From Annulohypoxylon bovei var. microspora (taxonomy: Eukaryota; Ascomycota; Sordariomycetes; Xylariales; Hypoxylaceae): 64,000 nt of DNA. Position 1 is the first letter of the stretch. The number at the start of each line of letters is the position of its first letter. The DNA lies in the NCBI GenBank assembly GCA_022836615.1, contig MU405290.1, positions 62,001-126,000 of the forward strand, read 5' to 3'. Below, one piece after another: positions 32,533 through 45,085 of this stretch. The notes under the pieces are model-generated. The model made no database searches. It had not been told where the DNA came from and saw nothing but the letters and a program-made list of their open reading frames with translations. Position numbers and translations under genes: made by a program.

Positions 32533-34188
32533 TTATCTCGACCCAGGAAAAGGCAACGCAGCAACCCCTCTCAATCCATCCTCACTCTTCGCCCTAACGC
32601 CAAACACAACATCGTCCTTACTCAGCGGTAGCATGGCCTGTATAACGGAACCAACATCCAGCACCCCCGTCCAAAACGGCGCGCTCGTCGGTCTCCACAC
32701 TACTTCATACCCGCCTCCGTACCCCTGGCTCGGCGGGTCCCAATAGAGCGTTGTATTCGAGCTGAGGGCCGACGTATCGACCCTTACATTCTGCGGGGTG
32801 CCGGGGGCCGTCGCCAGGCTCCACAGCGCCGCACCGTTGACCTTTGCCACGCGCGCGACGAACTCGTAGTCCACAAACTCGGGCAAATCGCCGTACTGCT
32901 TACCGATGTCATCGATGCGCACGTCCTGATGTTGATGCGCGAAGTTCTCGTGCGGCTCCGTGAACCGCGCAGCTGGGTACCCGGCTTCGAGAAAGGGCCG
33001 GTGGTCGCCTCCCCGTAGGTATCGGTCGAGCCGGTACACGACAGACACGTTCATCCCCGTGGCCTCGTTCTCGGCGACCTCCTTGACGAACCGGGCTAGT
33101 TGGCGGGCTGGGGTATCGTTTTCCCCGCCAATCGTCAGGCGGGTTTCGCGTGTCGTACTGTTTTCCACTGCGATGGGCGGCAGACCCTGCGCGAACAGCC
33201 GGATCACGTATGGATCGTCGCGTTCCCCGTCTGTGCCGCCTTTGGGGGATCCAACGATGTCATTTGTGAACATACCTTCAACCTTTTATGCTACTATCAG
33301 CTTTCTAGCTTGGCACTGTGTATAAAGGGGGTTCACTTATACCCTCGGCGCCTTGTTTCCAAGACAGCGTACAGGGGTATACTTGAACAATCGGAGGCTT
33401 CTACATCTGATCTACTTTCATCGAGTGCGGGAAAAAAATGAACCTACATTAACTCTCGGCGTAGCATTAGCATAACTTTGCGCTAAAAACTGTGCTCCAT
33501 ATAGTCCTTGCTCCTCGCCCGCCACCGCCACAAATGCAATGCTCGCCTTCGGCCTCGGGTACTTCGTCTGCGAAAAGATTCTCGCCAATTCAAGCGAGAT
33601 CGCTACCCCTGAAGCATCGTCATCAGCTCCGGGAGCGTCATCCTCGTAGTTCAACGGGTCGGAAACCCGTGAGTCGTAGTGTCCGCTCACGACGTACAGT
33701 CTGTTATCCTCGGTCCCATGGAGTGTGGCAACGACATCGCTGATCAGCGTCGGGAACAGGATGCGGTTGCCATCTACCTCCTGCTCGTACCCTACCGTCT
33801 CCACGCTTAGCCGGCCATCGCTGGCGTCCGCGTATCGCTGGAACTCGGAGTGGATCCAGTCCCGCGCCGCCCCAATTCCGCGCGTGCTCGAGTTCTGGAT
33901 CGACAGCGTGTGGCGCGTGCCGAAGGACACGAGTTTCAGGATCGTGGCCTCGATGTTGGCCGGGTCCACTTCTGCGAGTGCGGATGAGAGATCCGCAGAC
34001 GGCAGTTGCGGCTCGTTCGTTACGCCGATCGTATTGGGCGGCCAGCTGGATGCCGCGCAGGATAGGGTTGATAGCGCGTCGGCTCTAGGACGCAGAAGCA
34101 CAGCCGCCGGGTTGTAAGATGTAAGCGTAAGTGGCGTTGCGCCGTCAACGGCCGCAGCAGCGAAAGCGGTAAGAATAGCGAGTTTCAT
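32533..34188 (-). CDS. secreted M28 zinc aminopeptidase with C-terminal Fn3-like domain
   Basis: Secreted metallopeptidase that removes N-terminal residues from peptides. Exons on the minus strand are 34188-33448 and 33282-32533, giving 496 aa. The 165-nt intron (GTAGGT...AAAAG) is phase 0 and joins RVN to VEGMFTNDIVG. The start is the ATG of MKLAILTAFAAAAVDG, a signal peptide; the frame extends upstream only through TTG. The M28 metal ligands can be seen: His/Asp in SGHYDSR, Asp in GADDDASG, the Glu pair in GEEQG, Asp in TNDIVG, and His in FAHQHQD. The last about 90 residues (from PGTPQNVRVD) look like a fibronectin III-type module. Asn-x-Ser/Thr sites support secretion. The acceptor is weak, lacking a pyrimidine tract. 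Confidence 0.93.
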
Positions 34189-35707
34189 TTTTACAACGGT
34201 GCTGATACCCCGAAGAAACTCGTAAGCCAAGGCCACTCTCAATGAATCGTAAATAGGAGGAATTCGGATTCCTCTTATAATCTCAATCCCCCAATTCTAG
34301 TTCGTTCGTACGTAAGAGGTAAGCAAGTAGACAAAGACAAGATAGCGATGCCAGTCGTTCCTTGTTATTAGCTCGCTACACCATTCTCCCTGTTGATATC
34401 ACCATCACCACCGCATCGTTTCGGCTGCATCCGAGGTGGGAGGTTACATGCATATATCATAGCTCCTCCCCAACTCTCTTCTTTCCCCTCTTTGTATTTC
34501 TTAGCTATCTGAGCAGAGCAGCTCGATAGCGCGGATTGTCCAATCAACTCCAATCACGCAAGACTTGTCTAAACAGGACAGTGAGCTTGCTTGGATGCCC
34601 AGGTATTGTCTTGGAGTGACGGGGGTATACGGACTGCATGTCTTGGCACGAGATCACCTATCTTGATCTGGAAGCTGCTGCGACGGTTATGAGGGGGACG
34701 TACAGGTTACTGATGATCGGCATCATACATATCGCATGTTTTCCGAGCCAGAACCTGAGCTTGGCGATGGTTGGGCTTGGCTCTTTGTGTTTACATATGT
34801 GGTAGGGAAGCTTTGCTGTAGATGAGTCTAGGCTTCGATTTTTATACATCTCTTATTCTTATGGTAGGTAGGTACCTACTAGGTATAAAGGCTGGATTTC
34901 ATAGTAGCGGGCGAATTTCTAAGATTCCTTCCGCAACCTTAGCCTAGCACAATAGATATCAGTTGCTATAAGTCCTAAGCATCGCTCTAAATGTTCAAGC
35001 AAAGTCACTTAAATCAAGAACCAGAAAGGCGAATTAAAATCATGGTTAATGGCGGCAGCTTGCGTCTTAGACACACGCACCTCATATATTGAATGCATTA
35101 CCACTAATACACGAGGCTGGTTCGAACCACCTCCATTAGACATTCCTGTGCCCCCTCCTTCGCTTTCCTCCATGGTATCATCCGTGCCCGAATCCTGCTC
35201 TAGCAATGCTCCGCGCAAGATAGACGGCACTGGGAAAATCTCGAAAACAAACAGAGAACAAAAAATGCGAGCAATGCGTGACAATTCTGCCTGCTATGAT
35301 ATGGTATCAGGTAGCAGGTATAATGTGGGATGGTAACTTGGCTAAAAAATACAATGAGGGAAGGGTAGGCGACATGGGCGGCTGTTGAAGTGCCATCTCA
35401 GATAGCTAAGATAGAACGACAAGAATAGCCCGCTCATTCATCTCGTTGGGAAAAGGTCAATGTGTAATGGATAAAAAGGAGGGAAATCGGTATCGTGTAG
35501 TCGTACATCTCAAACGCCATGCTCGGACATCGTTATAGGATCAACCAGTGTCGTTGCGCCAAGGGGTAAAGACAAAAAGCCTCCTATGCCTCAAATCCAA
35601 TTGCGTCGTAGAAAATTGGCAATTATGCTCTGTAAATTCTTGTAGGTAGCAGTGATCTGCTGAGCTTCAGTCCGCGAGCCTAAGTGCATTAGCTAGAGTC
35701 CGTGTAG
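34189..35707. other. intergenic
   Basis: About 1.5 kb: the M28 promoter, then the 3' flank of the next minus-strand gene. A small frame at 35049-35336 (+) is Pro/Ser-rich and unsupported. A GGTAGGTAGGTACC run lies near 34864. Confidence 0.5.
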
Positions 35708-37682
35708 TCATAAATCTACACCGCTTTCTTGCTGAGACCGCACAGGCCTCTTTAGCGTTAACTGACTGAGGGAAAGCGTTCTAGCCGCCTTCTTTCTCGA
35801 GCCGTCTACCTCTTCATCACGTAGCTCCTCGCCGAAAGCGCCGAAGCCATGTCCCCCCTCTTCGCGCGGCGTTTTGAATGCCTCTGAATCGGTACCAGCA
35901 CTCAGGGGTTCGTCATCGTCATGCTCGAAGGCAGACACGGTGGAGTAAGTAGTAGATGCAGTCTCGAGCTTGGGCGAAGTCCGGCATATGAGGTTGAGTC
36001 TATGACTCAGCCTCGTCACACGAGCTTCTAACGCTTGCCGCGCGTCTCGCTCAGTATCTACTAGGGCTTTCAGTGTCGTATAATGATCCGCGGTGAGGAC
36101 TCCGGTATTCTCTCCTAGCAGGGTAGGTAAGCTAGTCGCACCTCGAATTGTCGAATTCGACATAGGGCGTGGAGGCGGCCTCGTCGAAGGGGGCAGTGAT
36201 CCAATGAATGTGTTCCCGTCCCCGAACGACTCGTTCGACTGCTGTGAGACGCTATATCTCGATGTGTGTTCAACATCCTGCGAAGATGCCTGATACCCTG
36301 ACGCCTCAGCCACTACCGCGTGCGATGGCGTCGCAAAAGTCGCCGAGTGGGCTATGGATCCTCGAGGAGGCGCTCCTCCGTCAGGGGTGCCAGGTACATA
36401 ACTGCTAACACCTGGCACAACCTGGAATAATTGAGATAGAAGCTTCTCTAATTTTTGATTGTGCACCTCTAGAGAAACGATACGATCTTCAAGGCTGGCC
36501 GCTTGTGTGATCTTCATTCCGACCATCGGGCCGAAGTTGAAGGGCTGCGGCGGCGTCTTCGGCAGAAGCTGCTCGGGAGGATCTGCTGGAGTTTCTGGTT
36601 GCGTTCCCGCATCTGTATCCGCAATAACATGATCGTCATTGTTCACGGTCGATGAATTGGGGGATAAAATAGGCTGATTAAAACTCTCTCTCCAATAGCG
36701 AATCTCGTCGCTGCGCTTTCGGACCCGAATGTGGCCAACCGCAACATCGTTAAGTTGCGACAGACTCCTCGATCTCCGGCGGTGTGTGCGACTATCACTA
36801 GTAATGGCGCGACCGATGTCCTCGGGATCATCATCCCTTGACAAATTACCACCACGTCCGTGAGTGCTGGCTGGCCTAGGAGATAGACCTATTATTTCTC
36901 CGTCAAAGTCTTTAATTCTTCCACTTAGGATCCTGTTGGATGATGCGGCTCTCCTTCGAAGTAGCGCGGGATCTACTTGTAGTGAGCTGCGAGCAGTAGT
37001 GATTGCCATCATATCATCGGGTCCAATCGAATGCGATCTTAGCGCTCTGTCGTAATCAGTCACCGGTAGCGAAACCGATCGCTTAGGTTCGCTCTCCTTC
37101 TGAACTCGGTTTGAAGCTGATGCATCCTAGAAACGCCGCTATTGTTAGTGACTGACACTGTTTGAAAGACGTTGGTAACAAATTGGCAACTATGCTCACA
37201 TCTTCGCCTGAACCTGTATACCGGCCCTCTGAAATAGACGTCCCGCCCATGCTCTTCTTCTTTCGCCTGAAGAGCCTACCCAGTGTAGACTTGAGCGTTG
37301 ATCTCTTCCGTTGAGGTGGAGATATGTCCGTGCCGTCGCTGACGGCGGAATATCTAAGAGTAGTAGGACGGGCAGTTCTTTGCTGCCGCGGGCTTGCAGA
37401 GGAATTAGAAGCTTGGCTCGGTCCGGAAGGGGTCACAGAATCTGTATTATCCGCCCGTACCACCTCGGAAGGCATGTTCTCAACTGTCGGGGCGGGTTGG
37501 TCCTCGGCGCGGGACTCGGGTTGCTCTGGTTTGCCCTCATGAGCCATTCCTTGTCCAGGATGCCTAATAGGGAATTCGTCATCCATCGGCATAGGACCAC
37601 TAATTCTACCGCGAAGTGAACTCGGATCGGGCTGAGCGGTTTTCGGTCGACCGGCGTTGGTGCTAGGTCTGAAGAGACCCAT
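35708..37682 (-). CDS. conserved filamentous-fungal coiled-coil protein of unknown function
   Basis: Exons on the minus strand are 37682-37200 and 37126-35708, giving 633 aa. The 73-nt intron (GTGAGC...TTCTAG) is phase 0. The intron-less readings would leave two unrelated-looking frames, but the join gives the continuous sequence GSGED / DASASNRVQ and then EPKRSVSLPVTDYDRALRSHS. Most of the protein is disordered, with basic Arg/Lys clusters near 135-150 (TLGRLFRRKKKS) and RTHRRRSRS. Two predicted coiled-coil segments lie at about 370-400 (LEDRIVSLEVHNQKLEKLL) and 505-540 (LVDTERDARQALEARVTRL). The C-terminus carries acidic stretches and possible phosphosites. There is no catalytic domain or signal peptide, and I do not know its function. 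Confidence 0.87.
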
Positions 37683-40600
37683 GATGTCTCTGAAAGCTGG
37701 AAAAGCGGGATTTACGAAATGATAATTTTCAGGGTTAATAGCGAACGACTAGAAAGATAGTAGAAATATGGTTGATATTGGGAGTTTACGGCGGCCGGCG
37801 ATCCATTTCCTGTCTCTCTCTCTTACAATATGGTTCGGTCGAATTCGCAGCTGGTCACTTTGCTTTAGGAAAGAGATCAGTCTCTTGCATCTTACATCGC
37901 CAGCAATGCGGCTCGACGGAACGTGTGGACGTGGGCGTCGATATGCGAGTCGAATAGGCGAGAGAGGACCCCCTCCTCGATTGTCACTGGACGAGAGAGT
38001 GGCGAGCAAAGACAAACAGAAAGAAGGATAGGTTGTGAGGGTGCGGAGCTAGTTTATGGGATGGGGGATACGACAGGTCCTAAGGCCATTACAGCGCATA
38101 TTCGAATGCGTTCCTGCGACGGCGGACCATAGTCTCCATAAACTGGTGCATATGTAAGTGAGCGAGTGGGATGGCAAGGTTCCAAAAGCTCTAGGGTGAA
38201 GAAGAGCGGATGGGCGGTAAACATATGGTTAAGTCTCGACCGATGAAACGAATCAATGCACATAAACGGCAAGCTCTGAAGGGTTGAGGGTATACTGCAG
38301 GTTTACTGCAACAATGTCTAATGAGGTGATCGGCTGTAAGTGGCAGAAGCAGTAGAAACATAAGAAGCTAGGGCCGCAGAGTGACCTTAAAGAGGATTAG
38401 GAGATAACCAGGATAGGTCGGGATGACGAAGGACCAGGGCGTTGGAATGCTCTGATATTGGCCCCAGGGGTCCTTGTAGTGGACTGGGTGGACTTGGGGT
38501 GAACTGAACCATGCTCGGGCCTTGCATGTGCAGCGTGGTTGAGGGTCTGTGTGTTCATCTGTCCGTGTGTTGGCTGAGATTGTCTCGATGGTCCATGGCG
38601 TGTGCGTCTTTGCGGGCATAAGACGAAGGGGCCAGTGGCTGTGACGAGTTTGAGCTCTTTTCTGACATCGTATCGAAGTACTTCGAGTACGTAAACTGTC
38701 TCAGATACTAATTGTATCATAAAAAGACCACAGATTCCAAGTTGACAGCAGAGACGTAAGGGTGTATGCAAGTTGACATTTTGGTGTTGTATTAAAAAAG
38801 TTCCAAGTTTGTAAACATTTAAGAGAACACTCACTAAGATAACAGATTAAGCGAAAGTTGGATACTATTAACAAGGGAGAGCGGTAGCTTCCTACTAACT
38901 ACGTAGCTTCCTAGTCTGCTAGCTCATAGAATGTATGTAACTTCCCTGCAGGATGATCGGATAGATGCATACCTACTTGGAATAGGAAGCCACTTGGGTA
39001 TCATCTACCATATATGGAAAATGTAAGAATATTCAAAGTCAGAATTGGACTAACTTCCAATAGAGCCCCTAGTAGGCTAACGGATTCGACTTCCGGTTGA
39101 GGCTCCACGACCGTTTCGTCTTAATAGATACTATATTAATACTTTTATATATGTACACGAACCAAATATCAACCTCAACCCTCATCATTTGAAATTTCCA
39201 AATTGTAAATAAACTTATGTCGGTCAACATATAGAATGACCCGAAAACAGGTTCTGAAACAAATACCGGAACAATATATAATCAGTTATAAGTAAACATT
39301 ATTAATTTGAAGCCATTAGGTAAGTATTAACCACCGGATAGCTTGGCGTAAAATACACGACGTTGCGTATTTCAACGGTCTGGTATCCCCAACATGGGAT
39401 GTGTGATGTGTAGATGGGTATGTACTTGTCGAATTCGACGTTAAACGGGAATACCTAGTAAAACATCAAGGCGGTTTTCAGCCACGCCATCCTAAACCAA
39501 AAAAGTATCATGTTCAAACGGTTTAATAACCAACATACAAAGCGTGAGGGCCATCTATGAGAGAGAAAAAAGAGATAGCTATCATGTTGTCGAGTTTTAG
39601 TTCCGAGACCACTCAATTAGCTGCATAGTCTATTGTTATCATAGGTTGCTTAACCTCGACATCAGAGGAATCTGGTCCGATTACCCGCCCAGCTGAACCT
39701 CAAGCTTAAAGCACGGAAGACCGTCCTAACTAATAACGAATCTAGCGACCTACCTAGATGCGCTAGAATGGGGCGACATGCTCCATTTTCGTCCCTTTTA
39801 TTTTGCACCACGTTTTTCTCCGCTCAATTCGTTGACTTATCTATCTCTGATAGACAACCGCCAAGCCTAAATAGGTGTACATAGGTACGGTGAGACGCAC
39901 ATCGATGATCGAAGGAGGGAAGTCTTGATACACCATTACGCGAACCCATGAAAGCACGCCAGGTTTGATCTGCGAGAATATCTGGGGGAACGAAATCCCA
40001 TCGGCTGGGATGTTCCTTAATACCTACCGGTAAGATCTCCCGAACAAACGTCAATGCAGCAGATGTTGTGTTATTCGACAGTTCGATAGCATCGAAGTTG
40101 AGACATCAACGGCTACTATGTATGCTGTTGGCGCTACTGTATCGGATCCATATTTGACAAGACACCGGCACAACGCCTAACGGAGTTCGCGTATTCGTTG
40201 GCGCTTCCAGATGTACATAGGACCTCGGTTATCTGTTATTCTGAGCGAGTAAAATCGAAAGAGAATTCGAGAAGCGAGGAGTCGCATATCCAATCCGAAT
40301 CTCCTAACTCTTGCATCTATGTGCTTGCTGCATTGGACGTTGTCGAACGCTACCACCTACCTTGCATACATGCATGCAGACTATTACGAAGCTAACCAAA
40401 TCCCAAGAGTCGCAGAATTTCTCCGAACCGCTAACTCATGCAGGTACACCGTCAAACGAGTGTTTTTGGTTACAATGGGGGAGGCTATGCAATGTACGAA
40501 GTATGGTATGAACTAACCTGCGAAATATCGAGCTCGCCGGCTTGATCTGCTTGATGTGTGATTGTTGAAGATCAATTTGTTGATATATTATGTTCCCGCC

Positions 40601-41394
40601 ATAACGGTAAATTTGGATATGGAAATCAACTTCTCGTTTTCATTCCTCGGCAACTTCACCAGCCGGAATATTTCAAAGGATAAATTACCGTACACAAGGT
40701 TCGTCCCTCTTGTATTAGGTCTAGCCCTGTGGATCACGAACGGTCCGCCCCCGCTACGAAAAAAAGCAATTCTGAAACAACAAGGATATGGATAGGTAAG
40801 GATATGGATTCGTACTAACTCAGTTATCGATCCTAGCCTCCATATTCAGAATTCTGCATATCGGTCACGTCGCGTCATCGTCTGATATTTCTTCAGCTCT
40901 TTCGAATTCGGACATTGACAGCATGAATTCTGAACTGCTGCATTGAGGACCAACCCGGGGGGACCTTGGTCTTTCCATTCCTTTTGAAGATTCCACCAAC
41001 CCACCGATATGGTCTTAATATTGCACTCCATGTCCCTTATGTGATGCAAGCCGTCACGTACCCCTTGCTCTAAACAAATATTGTAAATACAATATTATGT
41101 GCGCAAAGAGCGTTCGAGGGGCCAAAAGAAAATCTACGATATGCAAGGTAACCTTTCCTCAATAAAAGCCAAACGACAGACACCAACCAGGAAACCTCGA
41201 CGTAGGTTCGCTGGTTCGGCAAGTATCGTAGAGTCGCATCCGCGAGTTCCAGTAAATACCTACATAAGTACGATTCGCCGTGCTAGAACTTCGGATGAAC
41301 ACCCCTTCAATTCATCAGTCCCAAGGAACCGAATATTAAGGTAGAGTCTGTTCGCCTCGGCCAATTGACCTAGGCCGCACATGTTCGTCACATC
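37683..41394. other. 3.7-kb gene-poor region
   Basis: No supportable gene; frames are at most 145 codons and lack family resemblance. The first few hundred bases are the likely leader of the coiled-coil gene. AT-rich sequence runs from about 39120 to 39330. An 8-bp-stem hairpin AATATTGT/ACAATATT with a 4-base loop lies at 41077-41096. Confidence 0.55.
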
Positions 41395-43996
41395 TCACGT
41401 CTCTATCGAAGCTGAATCGACATAGCGAAGATCGGCATTGTTCTCGAGCCACTCCATCCAGTTGTTGAGAAATTTGCTACCTCTGCTTTCGTTAGAACGG
41501 ACTTCTAGAAACATATGAAACAACTAAATCGTCTAAGCGTGAGCCGTGGTGGAGACGATATATCCGAAGATGTATCCAGATAAGAGACAGGTATGTCTAT
41601 TATAGCGAGATACAGTTGGCAAGGGCAAGGGCAGGGGAATAACGATAGTTGGGAGGGTAAATACACAGTAAATAAACATACCGTCGAACAGTCTCCGAAT
41701 CACCCACGACAACGAGTGACCGTTTGGGTCTCGTCATTGCAACTAGCTTAGTTAGCCTCACTTCCAGTCTCTAATGTAACATTATAATATCGGTGAGTAG
41801 ATAGGTATTCGTAAACTCACCATTGAGTCGACGCTTTTCACTCAAAAAGCCAACCTCGCCCTCGGAATTGCTCCGTACGAGACTAACGATCACCGCCTCT
41901 TTCTCTCGACCTTGGAATCCGTCCACGGAGCCGAGCTCGATCCCGGGAAATGCTTCTTTGAGGGGAGCTAGGAGGCCGAGCTATAAGCAGACCTAGTTAG
42001 TGTACCAAATATCAAAGTAAGAGTTACGAAATGAAGTAGGTATCTAGATGGTTAGAAAGTGAATGAAGAGATGTGAAAAACTCACCTGTGCATTGTAAGG
42101 CGTAACCACGGCCACATCCTCCGGCCTCACACCAGCGTCGACCAGCTTCTTAACATGTTGCCTCACCAGTGCAGCCTCCATCTCATTGCTCTTGCTCTCG
42201 CCAAACAGCGACCTGGCCGTAGCCTTCCTCTTCCCCTTCTCCCCATCTTTATCCTTATCCTTCCCCTTAGCCTCCTTATCTTCCTCCTCCTCGTTCTTCT
42301 CCGGATAATCACCGCCCTGGGTATCTATGAAGATCACCGGCTCGTTCGTATCCTCCGTATCTTTGACTTCGTACTCCAGGTCCCTGAGCAGTCTCTCCTT
42401 CACCGCGTCCGCAGCCACCAGCTTGCCCTCGTACAGCTCGTCCGACGGGAACCGCATGATCTTCTCGTGCATGCGGTACTGCGTCGTCAGCATCCTCTTG
42501 ATCCCCGACCCGTGTAGCTTAAGCAGGCGATCGAAGAGCGTAGTCTCCAGACTCGTTCCTTTTATCACGGCCCCTTCCTCCTCCCCTCCCTCCTTTTCAG
42601 CCTCCTTGACTCCCTTCGCCTTCGGCTTAGCCTTGGCCTTGGAATTCGTCGACTTGACCGTCGGCGGCAGCTGCAAGTGGTCGCCCGCGCACACGGCCTT
42701 CCTCGCGGCGAGCAGCGGGACCCAGCACTGGGCCTCGAGGGCCTGGCTCGCCTCGTCGATGATCACGACGTCGAACGCCTCGTTCTTCAGCTGGAAGCCG
42801 CCGGCGCCGTGTAGCGTAGCCAGCACGACCTTGCTGCCGCCGACGAGCGCGCCGACGCACCTGCGCTCGCGCTCGCGGTACTCCTTGCGCAGGTCCTTGA
42901 GGTCGGCGTAGATGGCCCTGCGGTCCTTGCCGCTGCGCGCCTTCTTGATGGACGCCTGCTTGGCGTCCATCTCGCCGCGCACGTCCTTGACGATGAGCCC
43001 GGCCTCCGAGGTCTGCGTCAGCACGTCGAGCGAGTGGCTCAGCACCGACGGGAGCAGGCGCGCCGGGTGGCCGAGCCGCACGATGGGCACCCGGTGCGGG
43101 GACAGCCGCTCGACGATGTTGTCGACGGAGATGTTGGACGGCCCGCACACGAGCACGCGCTGGTTGCGCTTGACGAGCTGCAGGATCAGCTCGATGAGCG
43201 TGTGCGTTTTGCCTGTCTGTTGAAGTTAGACTCTGCTCTGCTACCCGACGTCTAAAGTCCAAACCTAGGACGCGAGTGAATCTCAAGCAGTACTCACCCC
43301 GGGCGGCCCATGAATGAGCGCGATCTCCCTCGACGCAAGCGCGAACCTAATAGCATCCTTCTGGGAGTCGTTCAGCGTCGGATCGAACCACTCGATCTTG
43401 CCCTCCCCGACCTCCTCATCCGCCTTCAAATCCGCCGGCACCAGCGACGGGCTCGTCAGCCCAAACAGCACCCTCATAAAGCTCGAGTACTCGGCCTCGG
43501 CCATGTCCCGCATCTTCTCCATCGCCTGGTTCATGCGGCGATAGGTGACATCATCCGCGAGCTTGACCAGCCAAACCCTGCCCGCAAACCCGGCCGCGTC
43601 CTCCCTGTCCTCGTCGACCGCGACCGCGATCGCATCCCTCTTGATCCTGGTCACGACGCCCCTCACGCCCTTCCTCTCCAAGTCCTTGACCTCGCGCTTC
43701 TTGGCGCTGCCCGCCGGCTGCTCGGCCACCAGCACGATATCGCCGGTGCGGATGCCGTGCTCGGGCAGCTCGTTGCCGGTCGCGGAGTCGGGGCCGAGCT
43801 CCAGCACCGTCCTGCCGCCGAAGCCCGTCCGCTGAGATGCTACGGACAGGTTCGTGACGGCGAGACCCGCGCGCTGCAGGGATGAGGGACTGGTGCCGGC
43901 GATCAGGCCGCTGGTCTCATGGATCTCGCTCTGCAGTTCGGCGTCCAGGAGCGCGAGCTGGGTCCGGGCGAAGGCCGGGACGTCGACGGATTTCAT
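41395..43996 (-). CDS. hcs1: UPF1-like superfamily 1 helicase (Hcs1/SMUBP-2 type), five exons
   Basis: ATP-dependent DNA/RNA helicase; yeast Hcs1 (DNA helicase A) copurifies with DNA polymerase alpha. Exons on the minus strand are 43996-43298, 43216-42086, 41980-41821, 41742-41682 and 41482-41395, giving 712 aa. Every junction keeps frame with GT...AG. The first intron cuts the Walker A motif between GPPG (230-233) and TGKT (234-237). Other SF1 motifs are DEAS (387-390), GDHLQLPP (411-418), TTQYRMH near 477-483, GSVDGFQGREKE and NVAMTRPKRSL. Two charged insertions interrupt the core at about 423-451 (Lys/Ala/Glu) and 539-568 (Glu/Lys/Asp). The N-terminal SMUBP-2 1B-like region runs from about 85 to 165. 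Length is close to yeast Hcs1 (683 aa). Confidence 0.93.
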
Positions 43997-44349
43997 GGCT
44001 GTGGTCGGACAGGACCGTCTTTAGAAATTCAAATTCGACCCAGTTTAATACCTGGTGACGTAGTTAGGTAGGTGTAGGAAATGAGCGTAAGTGTTTGGCT
44101 AGGTTTCGTAAGTGAGGTATGTAAGTTGTAAGTTGTGAGTGGTGAAGTCTCGTAGTTTAGTGGAGTCGAGGTTTATGAAGTACAAGAGCTACCGAAATTC
44201 GATAATAATTCATGACGCAACTAATTGAATTATTTCATATTCTAATTGTAACATTATTAGATATAATTCAACTATGTAGTTCGTATGAACATCATGCTAT
44301 TATATATAATCATTATTATTTCGGCCATACATTCCTACCGCTATATAAA
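43997..44349. other. intergenic
   Basis: Helicase promoter and 3' flank of the DUF202 gene. AT-rich, with no coding. Confidence 0.5.
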
Positions 44350-45085
44350 TCAACTAGATGTGAGGCTCGGAGCTTGTGTAAATAAAACCACAAATAAGCT
44401 GACGACTATAATCGCACACGCGACTATCGACACTATCACTATAGTCCCCCTCGACGCAGGGAACTTCCCCTTAATCACCCATTTCTGGCCTTGGTAGTAC
44501 CTACGATATCCTAACAATAGAATTAAGATCGATATACCTATAAACGTCGCACCCAGAGGCTTGCCTATACGGCGGATGGTTTGGAAGTTAGGATCGTTTT
44601 CGTTTTCTATCGAAGTATTTAGACGGAACAATTGAGTGACGGCTATTCCGATAGACGCGAAGGAGAGCGACGTTCGAAGCCAAGCGAGAAATGTCCGTTC
44701 TAGTTTCAATCTATTAACTTGCAAACAGACGAAAGCAAGCAAAATAGGGGTAGCAATTAAACATACCCAAGGCCAAATGGTCCCTAGCCACGCTTCCCTT
44801 ATTCTCCAGTTCTACTGACCACAAGCCACTAAAGCAATATTTTAACCAACTCTTCTCCTCGTCCACATGGTGACCTGCGCCAGTCGTACCGGTCGTACCG
44901 TTTGGCGGGGGGTTATCGGTACCCGATTGTTGCGCAGGCCGTCTATTCCTCGGACTGGGCGAAATGCGCGTACTCTGGTAGTTCGGTGTATTATCGCGTG
45001 CGCTTGCGATGCTAGTCGTCTCGTTCGGACCGTCGTCGTCGTCGTCGTCGTCGCGTTCCGACAGACGCTGGAAGTTTATGCTCAT
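44350..45085 (-). CDS. DUF202-domain membrane protein with poly-Asp N-terminus (two exons)
   Basis: Exons on the minus strand are 45085-44767 and 44699-44350, giving 222 aa. The 67-nt intron (GTATGT...ACTAG) is phase 1. The join yields ARDHLALERTFLAWLRTSLS, the DUF202 signature, found in YidH-type proteins and in the Vtc1 relatives. Three membrane helices follow: about 110-132, 155-175 and 190-212. The N-terminal 100 residues are disordered and hydrophilic. They include a seven-Asp run near residues 12-18 coded by an uninterrupted GTC/GAC trinucleotide repeat (45031-45055). The function is unknown; vacuolar or plasma-membrane location is possible by analogy. No signal peptide. Confidence 0.92.
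45031..45055. repeat. (GTC)n trinucleotide repeat coding for poly-Asp
   Basis: About eight perfect GTC units on the plus strand; the minus-strand coding strand reads GAC. Lies in the N-terminal part of the DUF202 gene. Confidence 0.9.

Noticed and set aside
42627..43286. 219-codon minus-strand frame in the helicase
   Set aside because: Wrong phase; the helicase motifs are in another frame of the same strand.
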